Counted from the first letter of the stretch, positions 38,027 to 48,533 are shown. The stretch is DNA of 53,744 nt from Thiobacillus sp. 65-1059 (GCA_001897675.1 MKUE01000112.1:1-53744), one strand, 5' to 3'. Notes: generated from the sequence alone by a model not told the origin. Translations and numbers: made by a program.

Positions 38027-38931
38027 GCCAGCCAAGCCCCGCGATCCGTGTCAGCGAACTGCGCAAGCGCTTCCGCACCACCCAGGCGCTCGACGGGGTT
38101 TCGCTCGATATCCAGCAGGGTGAGTTTTTCGGCCTGCTGGGGCCCAACGGAGCGGGCAAGACTACGCTGATCTCGATTCTGGCCGGGCTCGCCCGTGCCG
38201 ATTCCGGCCGCGCCGCCATCATGGGCCACGACGTCGTGCGCGACTATCGCCAGGCCCGCCGCGCCCTCGGCGTGGTGCCGCAGGAGCTGGTCTACGATCC
38301 CTTCTTCAACGTGCGCGAAACCCTGCGCATCCAGTCCGGCTACTTCGGCCTCAGGGACAACGACGGCTGGATCGACGAGATCATGCATCATCTCGATCTC
38401 GCCCGGCACGCCGACAAGAACACGCAGAGCCTGTCGGGCGGCATGAAGCGCCGCCTGCTGGTGGCGCAGGCGCTGGTGCACAAGCCGCCGGTCATCGTGC
38501 TCGACGAGCCCACCGCCGGGGTGGACGTCGACCTGCGCCGCTCGTTGTGGGAGTTCATCAGCCGCTTGAACCGCGAGGGGCACACCATCCTGCTGACCAC
38601 GCACTACCTGGAAGAGGCCGAGGCGCTGTGCGGCCGCATCGCCATGCTGAAGAGCGGCCGCATCGTGGCGCTCGACGCCACGCGCAACCTGCTGCAACTG
38701 ACCAACGAGCATTGCGCGCAGCTGCGGCTCGACGCCGAAACCGTGCCGGCCGCCTGGCAAGGCCGCCTGCAGCGCGACGCCGACGGCGGCTGGCGCGTCA
38801 ATTTCGGCGACTATGCCGAACTCGAAACCCTGCTTGCCGATCTGCGCGGCGCCGGCGTGCGCGTGCTCGAAATGCATCTGCAGGAGCCCGATCTGGAGGA
38901 TGTCTTCACCGACATCATGAAACGCACATGA
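38023..38931 (+). CDS. ABC transporter ATP-binding protein (YadG-like)
   Basis: A 302-residue ABC ATPase with Walker A GPNGAGKTTLISIL, signature LSGGMKRRLLVAQAL and Walker B VIVLDEPTAGVDVD. The C-terminal 80 residues form an extra domain typical of ABC-2 exporter ATPases. The start ATG overlaps the mlaB stop. It is followed at once by its permease, so the pair is an ABC-2 type exporter of unknown substrate, in the position where YadG/YadH-like pairs are found next to mla genes. Confidence 0.9.
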   Translation: MSQPSPAIRVSELRKRFRTTQALDGVSLDIQQGEFFGLLGPNGAGKTTLISILAGLARADSGRAAIMGHDVVRDYRQARRALGVVPQELVYDPFFNVRETLRIQSGYFGLRDNDGWIDEIMHHLDLARHADKNTQSLSGGMKRRLLVAQALVHKPPVIVLDEPTAGVDVDLRRSLWEFISRLNREGHTILLTTHYLEEAEALCGRIAMLKSGRIVALDATRNLLQLTNEHCAQLRLDAETVPAAWQGRLQRDADGGWRVNFGDYAELETLLADLRGAGVRVLEMHLQEPDLEDVFTDIMKRT

Positions 38932-39683
38932 CTGGATTGCCGGCGCTCTTCTACAAGGAACTGCTGCGCTTCTGGAAAGTGGCGGTGCAGACCGTGGTTG
39001 CCCCGGTGGTGACGGCGCTGCTGTACCTGCTGATCTTCTCGCACGTGCTGGAAGCGCATGTCGAGGTCTATCCCGGCGTCTCCTACACCAGCTTCCTGGT
39101 GCCGGGGCTGGTGATGATGAGCATGCTGCAGAACGCGTTCTCCAACAGCTCGTCCAGCCTGATCCAGTCGAAGATGACCGGCAACATCGTGTTCGTGCTG
39201 CTGCCGCCGCTGTCGTACCTGGAGTTCTTCCTCGCCTACCTGGGCGCGGCGGTGATCCGCGGGCTGATCGTCGGCCTCGGCGTGTGGGCGGTGACCCTGT
39301 GGTATGCCCCGTTCCAGTTGCCGCATCCGCTGTGGATGCTGGCGTATGCGCTGCTGGCCTGTGCCATCATGGGTGCGGTCGGCATCGTGGCGGGCATCTG
39401 GGCGGAGAAATACGACCAGCTGGCGGCATTCCAGAATTTCCTGATCCTGCCGCTCACCTTCCTGTCCGGCGTGTTCTATTCGATCCACTCGCTGCCGCCT
39501 TTCTGGCAGGCGGTGTCGCGCGTCAACCCGGTGTTCTACCTGATCGACGGCTTCCGCTACGCTTTCGTCGGCCAGTCCGACACCGATCCCTGGCTCGGTC
39601 TGCTGGTCGTCGGTGCCTGCTTTGTGGCAATATCCGCCCTCACTCTGATGCTGCTGAAAAGCGGCTACAAACTCAGACACTAA
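38928..39683 (+). CDS. ABC-2 type permease (YadH-like)
   Basis: A 251-residue permease with six hydrophobic helices. It has the ABC-2 layout: an N-terminal amphipathic FYKELLRFWKVAVQ, then VVTALLYLLIFSHVL, a central run with SFLVPGLVMMSMLQNAF, and the late conserved FLILPLTFLSGVFYSIHSLPPFWQAVSRVNPVFYLIDGFRYAF. It overlaps its ATPase gene by 4 bases. The exported substrate is unknown. Confidence 0.9.
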   Translation: MTGLPALFYKELLRFWKVAVQTVVAPVVTALLYLLIFSHVLEAHVEVYPGVSYTSFLVPGLVMMSMLQNAFSNSSSSLIQSKMTGNIVFVLLPPLSYLEFFLAYLGAAVIRGLIVGLGVWAVTLWYAPFQLPHPLWMLAYALLACAIMGAVGIVAGIWAEKYDQLAAFQNFLILPLTFLSGVFYSIHSLPPFWQAVSRVNPVFYLIDGFRYAFVGQSDTDPWLGLLVVGACFVAISALTLMLLKSGYKLRH

Positions 39684-39714
39684 GATTGAGCAAGACTCGC
39701 GAGGCAAAACAAGC

Positions 39715-39951
39715 ATGGTCACCCCCGACGACATCAAAGGCTGGATCACCGAAAAACTGCCGTGCGACCACATCGAACTGGATGGCGACGGCCAGCATTT
39801 CCAGGCGGTGATCGTCAGCCCCGCCTTCACCGGCAAGAACATGATCCAGCAGCACCGGCTGGTCTACGATGCGCTCGGCACGCGCATGCATGCGCAGATC
39901 CACGCGCTGTCGGTGAAGACCTACACCCCCGAAGACTGGGCCGCCCGCTGA
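39715..39951 (+). CDS. ibaG: BolA-family protein, IbaG-like
   Basis: A 78-residue BolA-fold protein: VTPDDIKGWITEKLPCDHIELDGDGQHFQAVIVSPAFTGKNMIQQHRLVYDALGTRM. The cysteine in LPCDH and the histidine in QQHRLVY are the likely iron-sulfur/glutaredoxin interaction residues. It abuts murA with no gap, the standard ibaG-murA order in proteobacteria. Confidence 0.92.
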   Translation: MVTPDDIKGWITEKLPCDHIELDGDGQHFQAVIVSPAFTGKNMIQQHRLVYDALGTRMHAQIHALSVKTYTPEDWAAR

Positions 39952-41205
<1,254 letters not shown>

Positions 41206-41219
41206 AACAGACATTGACC

Positions 41220-41870
41220 ATGAGCAATCCAGGCATCACGCTGGCCCTCTCCAAGGGGCGCATCTTCGAGGAGACCCTGCCGCTGCTGGCGGCGGCAGGC
41301 ATCACTCCGTCCGAGAATCCCGAATCCTCGCGCAAGCTCATCATCGGCACCAACCGCGCCGACGTGCGCCTCATCATCGTGCGCGCCAGCGATGTCCCGA
41401 CCTACGTGCAATACGGCGCCGCCGACCTCGGCATCGCCGGCAAGGACGTGCTCAACGAGCACGGCGGCAACGGCCTGTATCAGCCGCTCGACCTGCAGAT
41501 CGCCAAGTGCCGCATGATGGTCGCGGTGCGCGAGGGCTACGACTACGCGGGGAAGGTGAAGCAGGGCGCACGCATCCGCGTCGCCACCAAGTACGTCAAG
41601 GCCGCACGCGACCACTTCGCGTCCAAGGGCGTGCATATCGACCTGATCAAGCTGTACGGCTCGATGGAGCTGGCCCCGCTGGTCGGCCTGTCCGACGCCA
41701 TCGTCGACCTCGTCTCCACCGGCGGCACCCTCAAGGCCAACGGCCTGGTGGCGGTCGAGCACATCAGCGAGATCAGCTCGCGGCTGGTGGTGAATCAGGC
41801 TGCGTTGAAGCTCAAGCGCAATCTGATCCAGCCGGTGATCGATGTGTTTGCGAGTGCGGTGGTCGGCTGA
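41220..41870 (+). CDS. hisG: ATP phosphoribosyltransferase, short form
   Basis: A 216-residue short-form HisG that lacks the C-terminal regulatory domain and so needs HisZ to work. Markers are [42 protein letters not shown], and the PRPP loop [15 protein letters not shown]. It follows murA, the usual betaproteobacterial order. hisD and the rest of the his operon would normally follow; here a polysaccharide gene cluster follows instead. Confidence 0.96.
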   Translation: MSNPGITLALSKGRIFEETLPLLAAAGITPSENPESSRKLIIGTNRADVRLIIVRASDVPTYVQYGAADLGIAGKDVLNEHGGNGLYQPLDLQIAKCRMMVAVREGYDYAGKVKQGARIRVATKYVKAARDHFASKGVHIDLIKLYGSMELAPLVGLSDAIVDLVSTGGTLKANGLVAVEHISEISSRLVVNQAALKLKRNLIQPVIDVFASAVVG

Positions 41871-41901
41871 GCGCTGCTGTAAGCAAACTGGAGTTTCTTG
41901 G

Positions 41902-42888
41902 GTGAACACAGGTGAACTCCGGGTACGTACAAACATGGACTGCGCCCCGGGCGGCATGGAACTGCTCACGCCCGAGGGCAGCTTGAGATGGGGGCTCTGC
42001 CGTTTTGACTTCAACCCGGATGAGGGCGGTCGCGCGGATTTTGCCGTGGTACTGGGCAATGCGCGCCCGCGAGATCGCTTTGTCTGCGCGCCGGAGAACA
42101 CCCTGTTTATTGCAGGGGAGCCGCTGGCTAAGAAGCTTTACCCTCGAACTTTCTACCTGCAGTTTGGCCATGTAGTCGACAGCCACCCAGCGTCGTATCA
42201 TCCGAATCTGCATGTGAGCGCGCTCGGACTGAACTGGCATGTCGGCCTGGACCGCAGCAGCAATAGTTACCGCTACGGCTATGATTATTTAAGCGCCTTG
42301 GCCTACCCGGACAAGCAGAACCGGATTTCAGTGGTGTGTTCCAACGCGAGCAAGACCGAAGGTCAGCGACAGCGACTGGCGCTGCTCGAGGGGCTGAAGC
42401 AGCGCTTGGGTGACCGCTTGGTGCATTTCGGTCGTGGCTTCGAGCCCATTGATGACAAGATGGGCGCGATCCTCCCTTACCGCTTTCATCTGGTGCTGGA
42501 GAACAGCGTACTGCCCAACTACTGGACGGAAAAGCTCGCTGACGCCTACCTGGGGTGGGCCTATCCCGTTTATCTGGGCTGCCCGAACGTCGGCGATTAT
42601 CTCCCCGCCGAATCCCTGTTTTCAATCAATGATCTCGATGTCGATGTGGCGGCTGCGCGGATTGCCAGGCTGCTGGACCAGCCACTCGAACCGCAACACG
42701 AAGCAGCGTTTGCCGAGGCTCGCAGGCGGGTGTTGAATGTCTACAATCCCTTCGCTTGGGCGGCGCATTGGGTCGAGCGGTTATATCGGCCGAATTTGCC
42801 GGAAAGGACGGTGACGCTGCGTTCGCACAAGGCTTTCCGAAGTCTTGCGCGCGGACATTTGTTCAGATTGCGTAACGTTCTAGCCTGA
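41902..42888 (+). CDS. Glycosyltransferase family 10 (alpha-fucosyltransferase-like), copy A
   Basis: A 328-residue protein with the GT10 C-terminal donor-binding motif: PYRFHLVLENSVLPNYWTEKLADAYLGWAYPVYLGCPNVGDYLP, close to the family pattern of a glutamate-asparagine-aspartate/tyrosine set followed by TEK. GT10 enzymes use GDP-fucose and related deoxy sugars in sugar-capping reactions; the donor here is unknown. I chose the GTG at 41902 with a GGAG about eight bases before it; an ATG at 41935 is possible. It runs tail to tail with a second GT10 gene, with only 14 bases between stops. Confidence 0.82.
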   Translation: MNTGELRVRTNMDCAPGGMELLTPEGSLRWGLCRFDFNPDEGGRADFAVVLGNARPRDRFVCAPENTLFIAGEPLAKKLYPRTFYLQFGHVVDSHPASYHPNLHVSALGLNWHVGLDRSSNSYRYGYDYLSALAYPDKQNRISVVCSNASKTEGQRQRLALLEGLKQRLGDRLVHFGRGFEPIDDKMGAILPYRFHLVLENSVLPNYWTEKLADAYLGWAYPVYLGCPNVGDYLPAESLFSINDLDVDVAAARIARLLDQPLEPQHEAAFAEARRRVLNVYNPFAWAAHWVERLYRPNLPERTVTLRSHKAFRSLARGHLFRLRNVLA

Positions 42889-42902
42889 GTGCAGCCGGGC
42901 GC

Positions 42903-43970
42903 TCAGTCCCCCGCCAGGCGATGGCGGATGCGTACGTAGAGTTTCTCAAGGGTGTAGCGCAACCCCGGCAGCACTTGCTGGTGCAGGCGACGGCGGCTCT
43001 GGATGTAAACAGGGGACGACGGCCGAGTGCGGCCGGCTAAGTGCCGTTCGTTGACCAGCCGCACGACCGTCGCGATCGGGCCATATTCCTCCAGCACGCG
43101 GCGGCGGCTTTCCAGGATCGCAGGCAGGTTCTTTTCCCACAGATTGTCGCGAATGGCGCGCTGAATCACCTCGGCGGCGGCATCGGCATCGGCTATGTCG
43201 ATTCGGATGAAGCTCTCTGGCGGAAAGTACTCCTCGGCGTTGGGGCAGCCGTAGTAGACCGGCATGCAGGCACCGAGGAAGGGGTCGGCTAGCTTTTCGG
43301 TCCAGTGGTGTAGTCCCAAGTGGTTCTCGATCGCCAGATGGTAGCGGTAGGGATCGAGGGCGTCGGCCTTGTCGGCCAGGGGGCGGACGCCGTGGCCGTA
43401 GATTTCCATGAAGGGCAGCTTGGCCTTGAGGGCTTGGGTAAAATCGTAGCGCATGCGGTGCAGGGTATGCCCCTGCCGCTTGCTGGAGCACACCGTCGAG
43501 AGGTCGGCGGTCTTTCCCAATGGGACGTGCGAAAGCAGGGTGTCGTAATCGCCGCGCGGCGAACTGTCGGCGTAGAACCAGATCAGCGCGGGTTGCTGAA
43601 AAATGAGGCCCCGATGCCTGCCCGTCGCCCACGACTCCTGCGTGGTCAGCAGCCATTCGAACTGGCGCAGGTAGGTTCTGCCGTACGTCTTGATCGACGA
43701 CGGCTCGACGGTAATCAGGAGGGTGTTTTCGGGCGGACAGGCAAGTTCCTCCACCCACAGCGTGTGGCGCTCGCCAGCAAGCGAAGGGAGGTCGTCATAG
43801 ACCACCAGCCAGTCGTAGTCGCGGCAGTCGCGATCGAATACGAAGTCGCAGTTGCCCCAGCTGGGGATGTTGTTGGGGAAGCATTTCAGCCAGCCGGCGC
43901 CATCGGCGCCGGGCTTGTACTTGCCTAGAAATTTGATGCGCAGGCGCGGCTTGGCGGTGCTCGGGGCCAC
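42903..43970 (-). CDS. Glycosyltransferase family 10 (alpha-fucosyltransferase-like), copy B
   Basis: A 355-residue GT10 homologue. Its motif PYRYHLAIENHLGLHHWTEKLADPFLGACMPVYYGCPNAEEYFPPESFIRID matches the other copy. The N-terminal domain reads IKFLGKYKPGADGAGWLKCFPNNIPSWGNCDFVFD, followed by PPENTLLITVEPSS, parallel to the other copy's APENTLFIAGEP. Both look like a divergent pair that may add different or sequential deoxyhexoses. It is the last gene of the minus-strand glycosyltransferase run and follows the GT25 gene with no gap. Confidence 0.83.
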   Translation of the reverse strand: MAPSTAKPRLRIKFLGKYKPGADGAGWLKCFPNNIPSWGNCDFVFDRDCRDYDWLVVYDDLPSLAGERHTLWVEELACPPENTLLITVEPSSIKTYGRTYLRQFEWLLTTQESWATGRHRGLIFQQPALIWFYADSSPRGDYDTLLSHVPLGKTADLSTVCSSKRQGHTLHRMRYDFTQALKAKLPFMEIYGHGVRPLADKADALDPYRYHLAIENHLGLHHWTEKLADPFLGACMPVYYGCPNAEEYFPPESFIRIDIADADAAAEVIQRAIRDNLWEKNLPAILESRRRVLEEYGPIATVVRLVNERHLAGRTRPSSPVYIQSRRRLHQQVLPGLRYTLEKLYVRIRHRLAGD

Positions 43971-44810
43971 TCAGAATCCCCGTGCCTGCTTGATCTTGCC
44001 ACGCAGCCAGTCGCGTGGCTCCGCCAGGCGAAAACCCAGCCAGCGCAGCGCTCCGAACAGGGCAAAGCCCAAAGGGCCGCTGCGCCCGGACGGCACTTCG
44101 GTAGTGTGGACCTTCTCGTGGGGGCGCTGGGTGATGTCTGAGAAGCCCACCTGCTGATTGATGACGGCAGGCGACACCGCCGTGACCACATAGCGCCGTG
44201 CCAGGTTGCGGTAGTACCAGCGGTCGATGGCCCGGTGCCGGCTGACCCAGGGCCAGATGTTGTCCGGTTCGGGCAGGTGGGCCAGTAGCCAGTCGAAGGT
44301 GGTGTGCCGCAGCAGGTAGGCATGCGTGGTGCTGCAGCCGGACACCCGGCACAGGGTATGACCGTCAGGCAGTTCTTCCAGGGTGCGATAGGGCGCCACC
44401 GGATCGGTATAGCCCAGATAGCATACGTCCCAATCCCGCCCCGCCAGTGCATCAGTCAGGGCGGCCAGCACTGTGGACAAGGCGGGGCTCAGTTCGATGT
44501 CGTCCTCCAGGATCAGCAGGGTGCGCCAGCCCTGCTGTCGGGCGTGGGCAATGGCGGCCCGATGAGACAGGGTACAACCGGCCCGCCCCGCCCAGGTCCT
44601 GTCCCGCTTGCGTCCGCGGAACCAAGGCTGCGTGCCATAGCCGGGCAGGGCCATCCCCGCCGTGGCCGGCAGTCGTTGGAGTTTGTCGGCAGGAATCAGG
44701 CCCGCTACTAGGGCTTGCACTTGTTGCCAGCGGTCGGGCCGGCTGTCCAGGTTGACCACTAACACGCCGTCGATCATCTCCCAGAAGGAGGCGTGTTGCG
44801 TTGGGGGCAT
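43971..44810 (-). CDS. Glycosyltransferase family 25 (LPS galactosyl/glucosyltransferase-like)
   Basis: A 279-residue GT25 protein, a family that builds LPS outer-core or oligosaccharide. It has the GT25 start MIDGVLVVNLDSRPDRW, then AGCTLSHRAAIAHARQQGWRTLLILEDDIELS with the acidic EDD motif that binds the metal and nucleotide sugar, and the later CYLGYTDPVAPYRTLEELP. The ATG overlaps the stop of the upstream gene (TGATG), which fits coupled translation. A frame extends upstream by 72 codons but the ATG at 44808-44810 fits the family start. Confidence 0.82.
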   Translation of the reverse strand: MPPTQHASFWEMIDGVLVVNLDSRPDRWQQVQALVAGLIPADKLQRLPATAGMALPGYGTQPWFRGRKRDRTWAGRAGCTLSHRAAIAHARQQGWRTLLILEDDIELSPALSTVLAALTDALAGRDWDVCYLGYTDPVAPYRTLEELPDGHTLCRVSGCSTTHAYLLRHTTFDWLLAHLPEPDNIWPWVSRHRAIDRWYYRNLARRYVVTAVSPAVINQQVGFSDITQRPHEKVHTTEVPSGRSGPLGFALFGALRWLGFRLAEPRDWLRGKIKQARGF

Positions 44811-45562
44811 CAAAGCTTCCAGTACTCCGCGATCCACGGCGCCGGCAGGATGCGGTGGTGCAGCTTGCGGCCTTTGAAGCCGCGGATGGCTTCGTCCGGA
44901 TCGGGACGGCCGTGGAACACCAAGATGCGGCAGCCTTCGGGAAGCCTGGGTATGCGCAGCAGGTTCAGCGGGAAGCCGGGGCGCAGGTTCCACTTGTAGC
45001 TCCTGACCCATTCGTCCGGCCACCATTGGGGGTTGCCTAAGGCATAGGTCAGAAAGGCCTGCTCGGTATTGAATATCTTGCGGTCCTCAGCCCTGTGCAT
45101 TTCCCGCAGGAAGATTTCATAGGCGTAATGGCACTTGCCAGCCTCGAAACGGAACACGGACGAGTTACCCACGGCGGGACGTCGGCCCAGCAGGGTTTTG
45201 CGCCAGTTGACCCAATTGTGAATGATACAGAACTCGCCGGGCTTGTAGTCGAAGAAGGGGTCGAGGGCGCCAGTGATGGCCACATCCAGGTCCAGGAACA
45301 GGGTCGGGCCCTGCAAGCTCCCAAACCCATCCCGCAGGATCGCCAACTTGACCAGGATGTCGGGCCAGCCCCGTCTGATGCCTGGGTTGACGGGGAACGG
45401 AATGATCTCGATAACCGGGTCCAGGCCCGTGGGATTGTCGGTACAGCAATGAAACCGAAACGGTCGCTTAAGATTGCGACTGACGGCGCGGAACAGGATG
45501 TTCACGTATTCCGGGCCGTAGCGATCGCCCCACTTCAGGCAGAGAACATTTACACTTTCCAT
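44810..45562 (-). CDS. Glycosyltransferase, GT8-like
   Basis: A 250-residue protein of the GT-A fold. It begins VNVLCLKWGDRYGPEYVNILFRAVSRNLKRPFRFHCCTDN, the start of a glycogenin-like layout, and carries the DxD metal site in TLFLDLDVAITGALDP. The middle has NWVNWRKTLLGRRPAVGNSSVFRF. This matches hypothetical glycosyltransferases near GT8, but the donor and acceptor are not clear. It heads the run of three minus-strand glycosyltransferases that ends with GT10 copy B, and it diverges from the FkbM gene with a 77-base gap. Confidence 0.72.
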   Translation of the reverse strand: MESVNVLCLKWGDRYGPEYVNILFRAVSRNLKRPFRFHCCTDNPTGLDPVIEIIPFPVNPGIRRGWPDILVKLAILRDGFGSLQGPTLFLDLDVAITGALDPFFDYKPGEFCIIHNWVNWRKTLLGRRPAVGNSSVFRFEAGKCHYAYEIFLREMHRAEDRKIFNTEQAFLTYALGNPQWWPDEWVRSYKWNLRPGFPLNLLRIPRLPEGCRILVFHGRPDPDEAIRGFKGRKLHHRILPAPWIAEYWKL

Positions 45563-45639
45563 GGTCCACGATTATACGGCTGTACCGGCCTGTTTTTTGG
45601 CCGAGCCGGCGCCATGAACGAGCCAAGCAAGGATGTCCA

Positions 45640-46419
45640 ATGAGTAAACCGAGAAACAAATATCTGCGCCGGATTGAAAATATTGGTTTTTTTAATTTCG
45701 TGCGCTATCTGTTGCATAAAAAAACTGGTTTGCCCCGAGGTGGCGAATTCAGGCTCTACAGTAAGCTCGTGGATTCGCCGCTGATCTGCCGCGGCGGCAC
45801 CAGCGACATCGACGTCTTCAAGCACATTTTCGTGTTGCGCGAATATGCCGCCATCGGTCGGCTGCCCGACAGTGGACTCATCATCGATTGCGGCGCCAAT
45901 GTAGGTTTTTCCGCCGCCTATTTCCTCAGTGCCTTGCCCGGGGTCAGGGTGATCGCGGTGGAGCCGGATGCCGGAAATTTTCGTATGCTGACCCGTAACA
46001 CGGCGGCCTTCGGCGACCGCTGTACCTGCGTCCAGGCGGGGGTCTGGTCCGAGGCGGGAGGGCTGCGGCTGGTGGATACACCCCAGGGCGACGGTCGGGA
46101 ATGGGCCCGCGGGGTGATGGTGGTGCCGCCGGGCGAAGCAGCGGACATCCAGGCCGTGTCCATCGGCATGCTGCTGGACCAGTCGCCCCATGCCCGGGTG
46201 GCGCTCCTCAAGGTGGACATCGAGGGGGCGGAATTGGCGGTGTTCGGGCCCGGAGCCGAAGGGTGGCTTGATCGGGTTGACCGCATTGCCATCGAACTTC
46301 ATGGCGAGCAGTGTGCGGAAACCTACCTCAAGTCGGTAGCTGCGGCCGGTTTCGAGACAACTCAAGCGGGTGGATTGACATTGTCCTGGCGTAAAGACAG
46401 GGTTAATGCAAGACCTTGA
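45640..46419 (+). CDS. FkbM-family methyltransferase
   Basis: A 259-residue SAM-dependent methyltransferase. SAM-binding motifs are LIIDCGANVGFSAAYFLSAL, VIAVEPDAGNFRMLTRN and the later VALLKVDIEGAELAVFG, the last with the family DIEGAE signature. FkbM enzymes often O-methylate sugars. It is the only gene of the inner island on the plus strand, placed between glycosyltransferases on the minus strand. AAGGA lies about eight bases before the ATG. The first 25 codons are AT-rich compared with the rest. Confidence 0.83.
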   Translation: MSKPRNKYLRRIENIGFFNFVRYLLHKKTGLPRGGEFRLYSKLVDSPLICRGGTSDIDVFKHIFVLREYAAIGRLPDSGLIIDCGANVGFSAAYFLSALPGVRVIAVEPDAGNFRMLTRNTAAFGDRCTCVQAGVWSEAGGLRLVDTPQGDGREWARGVMVVPPGEAADIQAVSIGMLLDQSPHARVALLKVDIEGAELAVFGPGAEGWLDRVDRIAIELHGEQCAETYLKSVAAAGFETTQAGGLTLSWRKDRVNARP

Positions 46420-46462
46420 CTCGGGTCTGCGAGTGGGATTCAGTGTCGCGGCAAAGTGCCTT

Positions 46463-47329
46463 CTACCGCGCTCGAAGCCGCATCAGCAGGTCGGGAATGA
46501 GTGAGTGCAGCCGCATCCATCTGCCCATGATGCCAAAATGCAGTTTATGGAAGCCTCGTGTCATTGGATACGCCAGCCGCCAGAACCCGGTGAGAGTGAC
46601 GGACTTGTCCCAGCGGCGGTGGGCGTCCTGGCCGTCGATGCAGGACGGCGTGTCGTCGTCGGGCAGGATCGGCGAGGGCACCACCGACAGGGTCGCCAGC
46701 CCAGTGTGCCAAGTCATGCCGTGCAGGGTATCGATAGGAAGCCAAGTGGGCTCCGTCAGTTCCAGCAGGCGCCTGGCCGCACGCGGGTTGAGCAGGTAGC
46801 CGTAGGCCCCGCCCGGCGTGCCCAGGGGGCGGGCCAGATGGGCTCCGCCGTGGGGTAAAGGGGCGATGAGGCGGGAGGCGCGGTAGTTCTTTTCCCGCCC
46901 CAGAAAGCGGACCAGATCCCATCGGTCCCGTATGGTCATAAGGTCGGCCATCACCCTGGGCAGGTCGTCGGTCAGCAGGGCGTCATCTTCCAGCACCAGA
47001 GCGGCGTCGTAGCCGGATTCGAGCACGTGGCGGCAGGCGTTTCGGTGCGCAAGCACACAGCCTAGTTCGCCATTGCTCAGGTCGCGGCCGAAGAAGATGC
47101 TACGTTTGAAGCTGTCATACGCAGGGTGGGCGGGGACGTCGAGCTTCCGCCCGTCCACCCCCGACACGAATTCGAACGGGATGCCCAGCGCTTGCAGACG
47201 GGCGGAAATGACCTCGCGCCGAGCTTGGGCATCCTCCAGGGTGATTACGATGCAGTGGTAGCCGGTGGAAGTTGTGGATGCGCTGCCAAGGCCATGATGG
47301 TCTGCTGGGGCCGGGGCTATCCGACTCAT
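46463..47329 (-). CDS. Glycosyltransferase family 25, second copy
   Basis: A 288-residue GT25-like protein. The start after a short Pro/Ala-rich lead is YHCIVITLEDAQARREVISARLQALGI, followed by ELGCVLAHRNACRHVLESGYDAALVLEDDALLTDDLP with the EDD motif. The later GGAYGYLLNPRAARRLLELTEP is typical of GT25. Its ATG overlaps the stop of the GT2 gene by 4 bases, so it is the last gene of the operon that starts at rfbF. Confidence 0.82.
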   Translation of the reverse strand: MSRIAPAPADHHGLGSASTTSTGYHCIVITLEDAQARREVISARLQALGIPFEFVSGVDGRKLDVPAHPAYDSFKRSIFFGRDLSNGELGCVLAHRNACRHVLESGYDAALVLEDDALLTDDLPRVMADLMTIRDRWDLVRFLGREKNYRASRLIAPLPHGGAHLARPLGTPGGAYGYLLNPRAARRLLELTEPTWLPIDTLHGMTWHTGLATLSVVPSPILPDDDTPSCIDGQDAHRRWDKSVTLTGFWRLAYPMTRGFHKLHFGIMGRWMRLHSLIPDLLMRLRAR

Positions 47330-48504
47330 TGGCCGCTAGCGTGACGTTGCAGGGTGTCGCGGATCACCCGGGCCGCTTCGTGAACGTCGCGGATGGGGGC
47401 GTCGGCGCTGCCCGTGATGTCCAGGGTCTGGTTCTTCTCGAACAGCGACATCAGGTTCTTTTTCAGTTTTCCCCGCCACATGATCATGCGTGCCCTGTTC
47501 TGGATGGCCCGAAAGTTCAAGTTGTGGCGCCGGGCGAGCTGCTGGCCCCATTCGGTGAGCTCGTGCCGGTTTCGGCGCTTGGCCTTGCCGATCATGATGG
47601 CCAGCTGTTCGGAGAGGCTGGTCAGGGGTTCCAGCGAAGGTGCGAAATATTCGGCCTGCAGGATGGCCTCGTACACCATCAATTCAATGGACGGCGGCAA
47701 GACCTCGTCGGGTGTAGAGACTAGGTCCGGGTGGACGGGGAGGTTGCCTTCGGATAGAAATTTCCTTGCTGGCGAATCGGCTGGGGAGACCGCATACCCG
47801 CCAGCGAAGTACGAGGTGCCGCCACTGTGCTTGGAGGTGCCGCCGATGGCAAGGGGTTCGTTGGAATAGACGAAGCGGTCCGTCAGCTTGGCGATCACCA
47901 CTGCGGAGTAGACGTCGGGGTTGAAGGAATGGTTGAACGTGCCGTCCATGCTGCGGGCTCGGGCGATGACGCTGAAATCCACGAATCCCCCCGTGTACAG
48001 CATGGGCAAGGCGGAATAGGTGCCATGGCCGTGCAGGATTTCCATCAGCCTGGCCTTGGCGTCGAACACCTCCAGACCGCGCTTCAGGCTGATGGAGAGC
48101 TTGCCGTAGGACGGAGGTTGGGAATGGGGCCAGGTGAAGGCGGCGTTGCGGCTGCCGATGGCCTGGACGCCGTATTCCCGAGCGATTTCCGCAGCTCGGG
48201 CGATGGCTCCGGGCAGCAGCCCGTCGTCGTCGCCGATGAAAGCGACCCAGCCATCGGTAACATGCGTCAGGGCAAACTCCCAGTTGAGGGACATGGATAG
48301 CCGCTTGCCGGTGTTGATATAGATGATGCGGGGATCCCTGAAAGACTCGACCATGTCGCGAGTCGAGTCGTTGCTGAAGTTGTCGCTAACCAGAATGCGC
48401 AAGTTGTCGTAGTCCTGTTCGACCACGGTCTTCAACGCAGGGCCAAGCACATCGGCCCGCTCACGGGTGGGGACAATAACGGTGAATTTGGGTAGATTGT
48501 TCAT
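47326..48504 (-). CDS. Glycosyltransferase family 2
   Basis: A 392-residue GT2 protein. The GT-A fold is shown by FTVIVPTRERADVLGPALKTVVEQDYDNLRILVSDNFSNDSTRDMVESF and the nucleotide-metal site WVAFIGDDDGLLPGAI. The long C-terminal half (residues about 200-390) has no domain I recognise. It probably adds one sugar of the repeat unit. It follows the CmcI-type methyltransferase gene after 29 bases and overlaps the GT25 gene by 4. Confidence 0.85.
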   Translation of the reverse strand: MNNLPKFTVIVPTRERADVLGPALKTVVEQDYDNLRILVSDNFSNDSTRDMVESFRDPRIIYINTGKRLSMSLNWEFALTHVTDGWVAFIGDDDGLLPGAIARAAEIAREYGVQAIGSRNAAFTWPHSQPPSYGKLSISLKRGLEVFDAKARLMEILHGHGTYSALPMLYTGGFVDFSVIARARSMDGTFNHSFNPDVYSAVVIAKLTDRFVYSNEPLAIGGTSKHSGGTSYFAGGYAVSPADSPARKFLSEGNLPVHPDLVSTPDEVLPPSIELMVYEAILQAEYFAPSLEPLTSLSEQLAIMIGKAKRRNRHELTEWGQQLARRHNLNFRAIQNRARMIMWRGKLKKNLMSLFEKNQTLDITGSADAPIRDVHEAARVIRDTLQRHASGQ

Positions 48505-48533
48505 GGGGGCAGGGAGCCGGGCCAGACCGGCGT

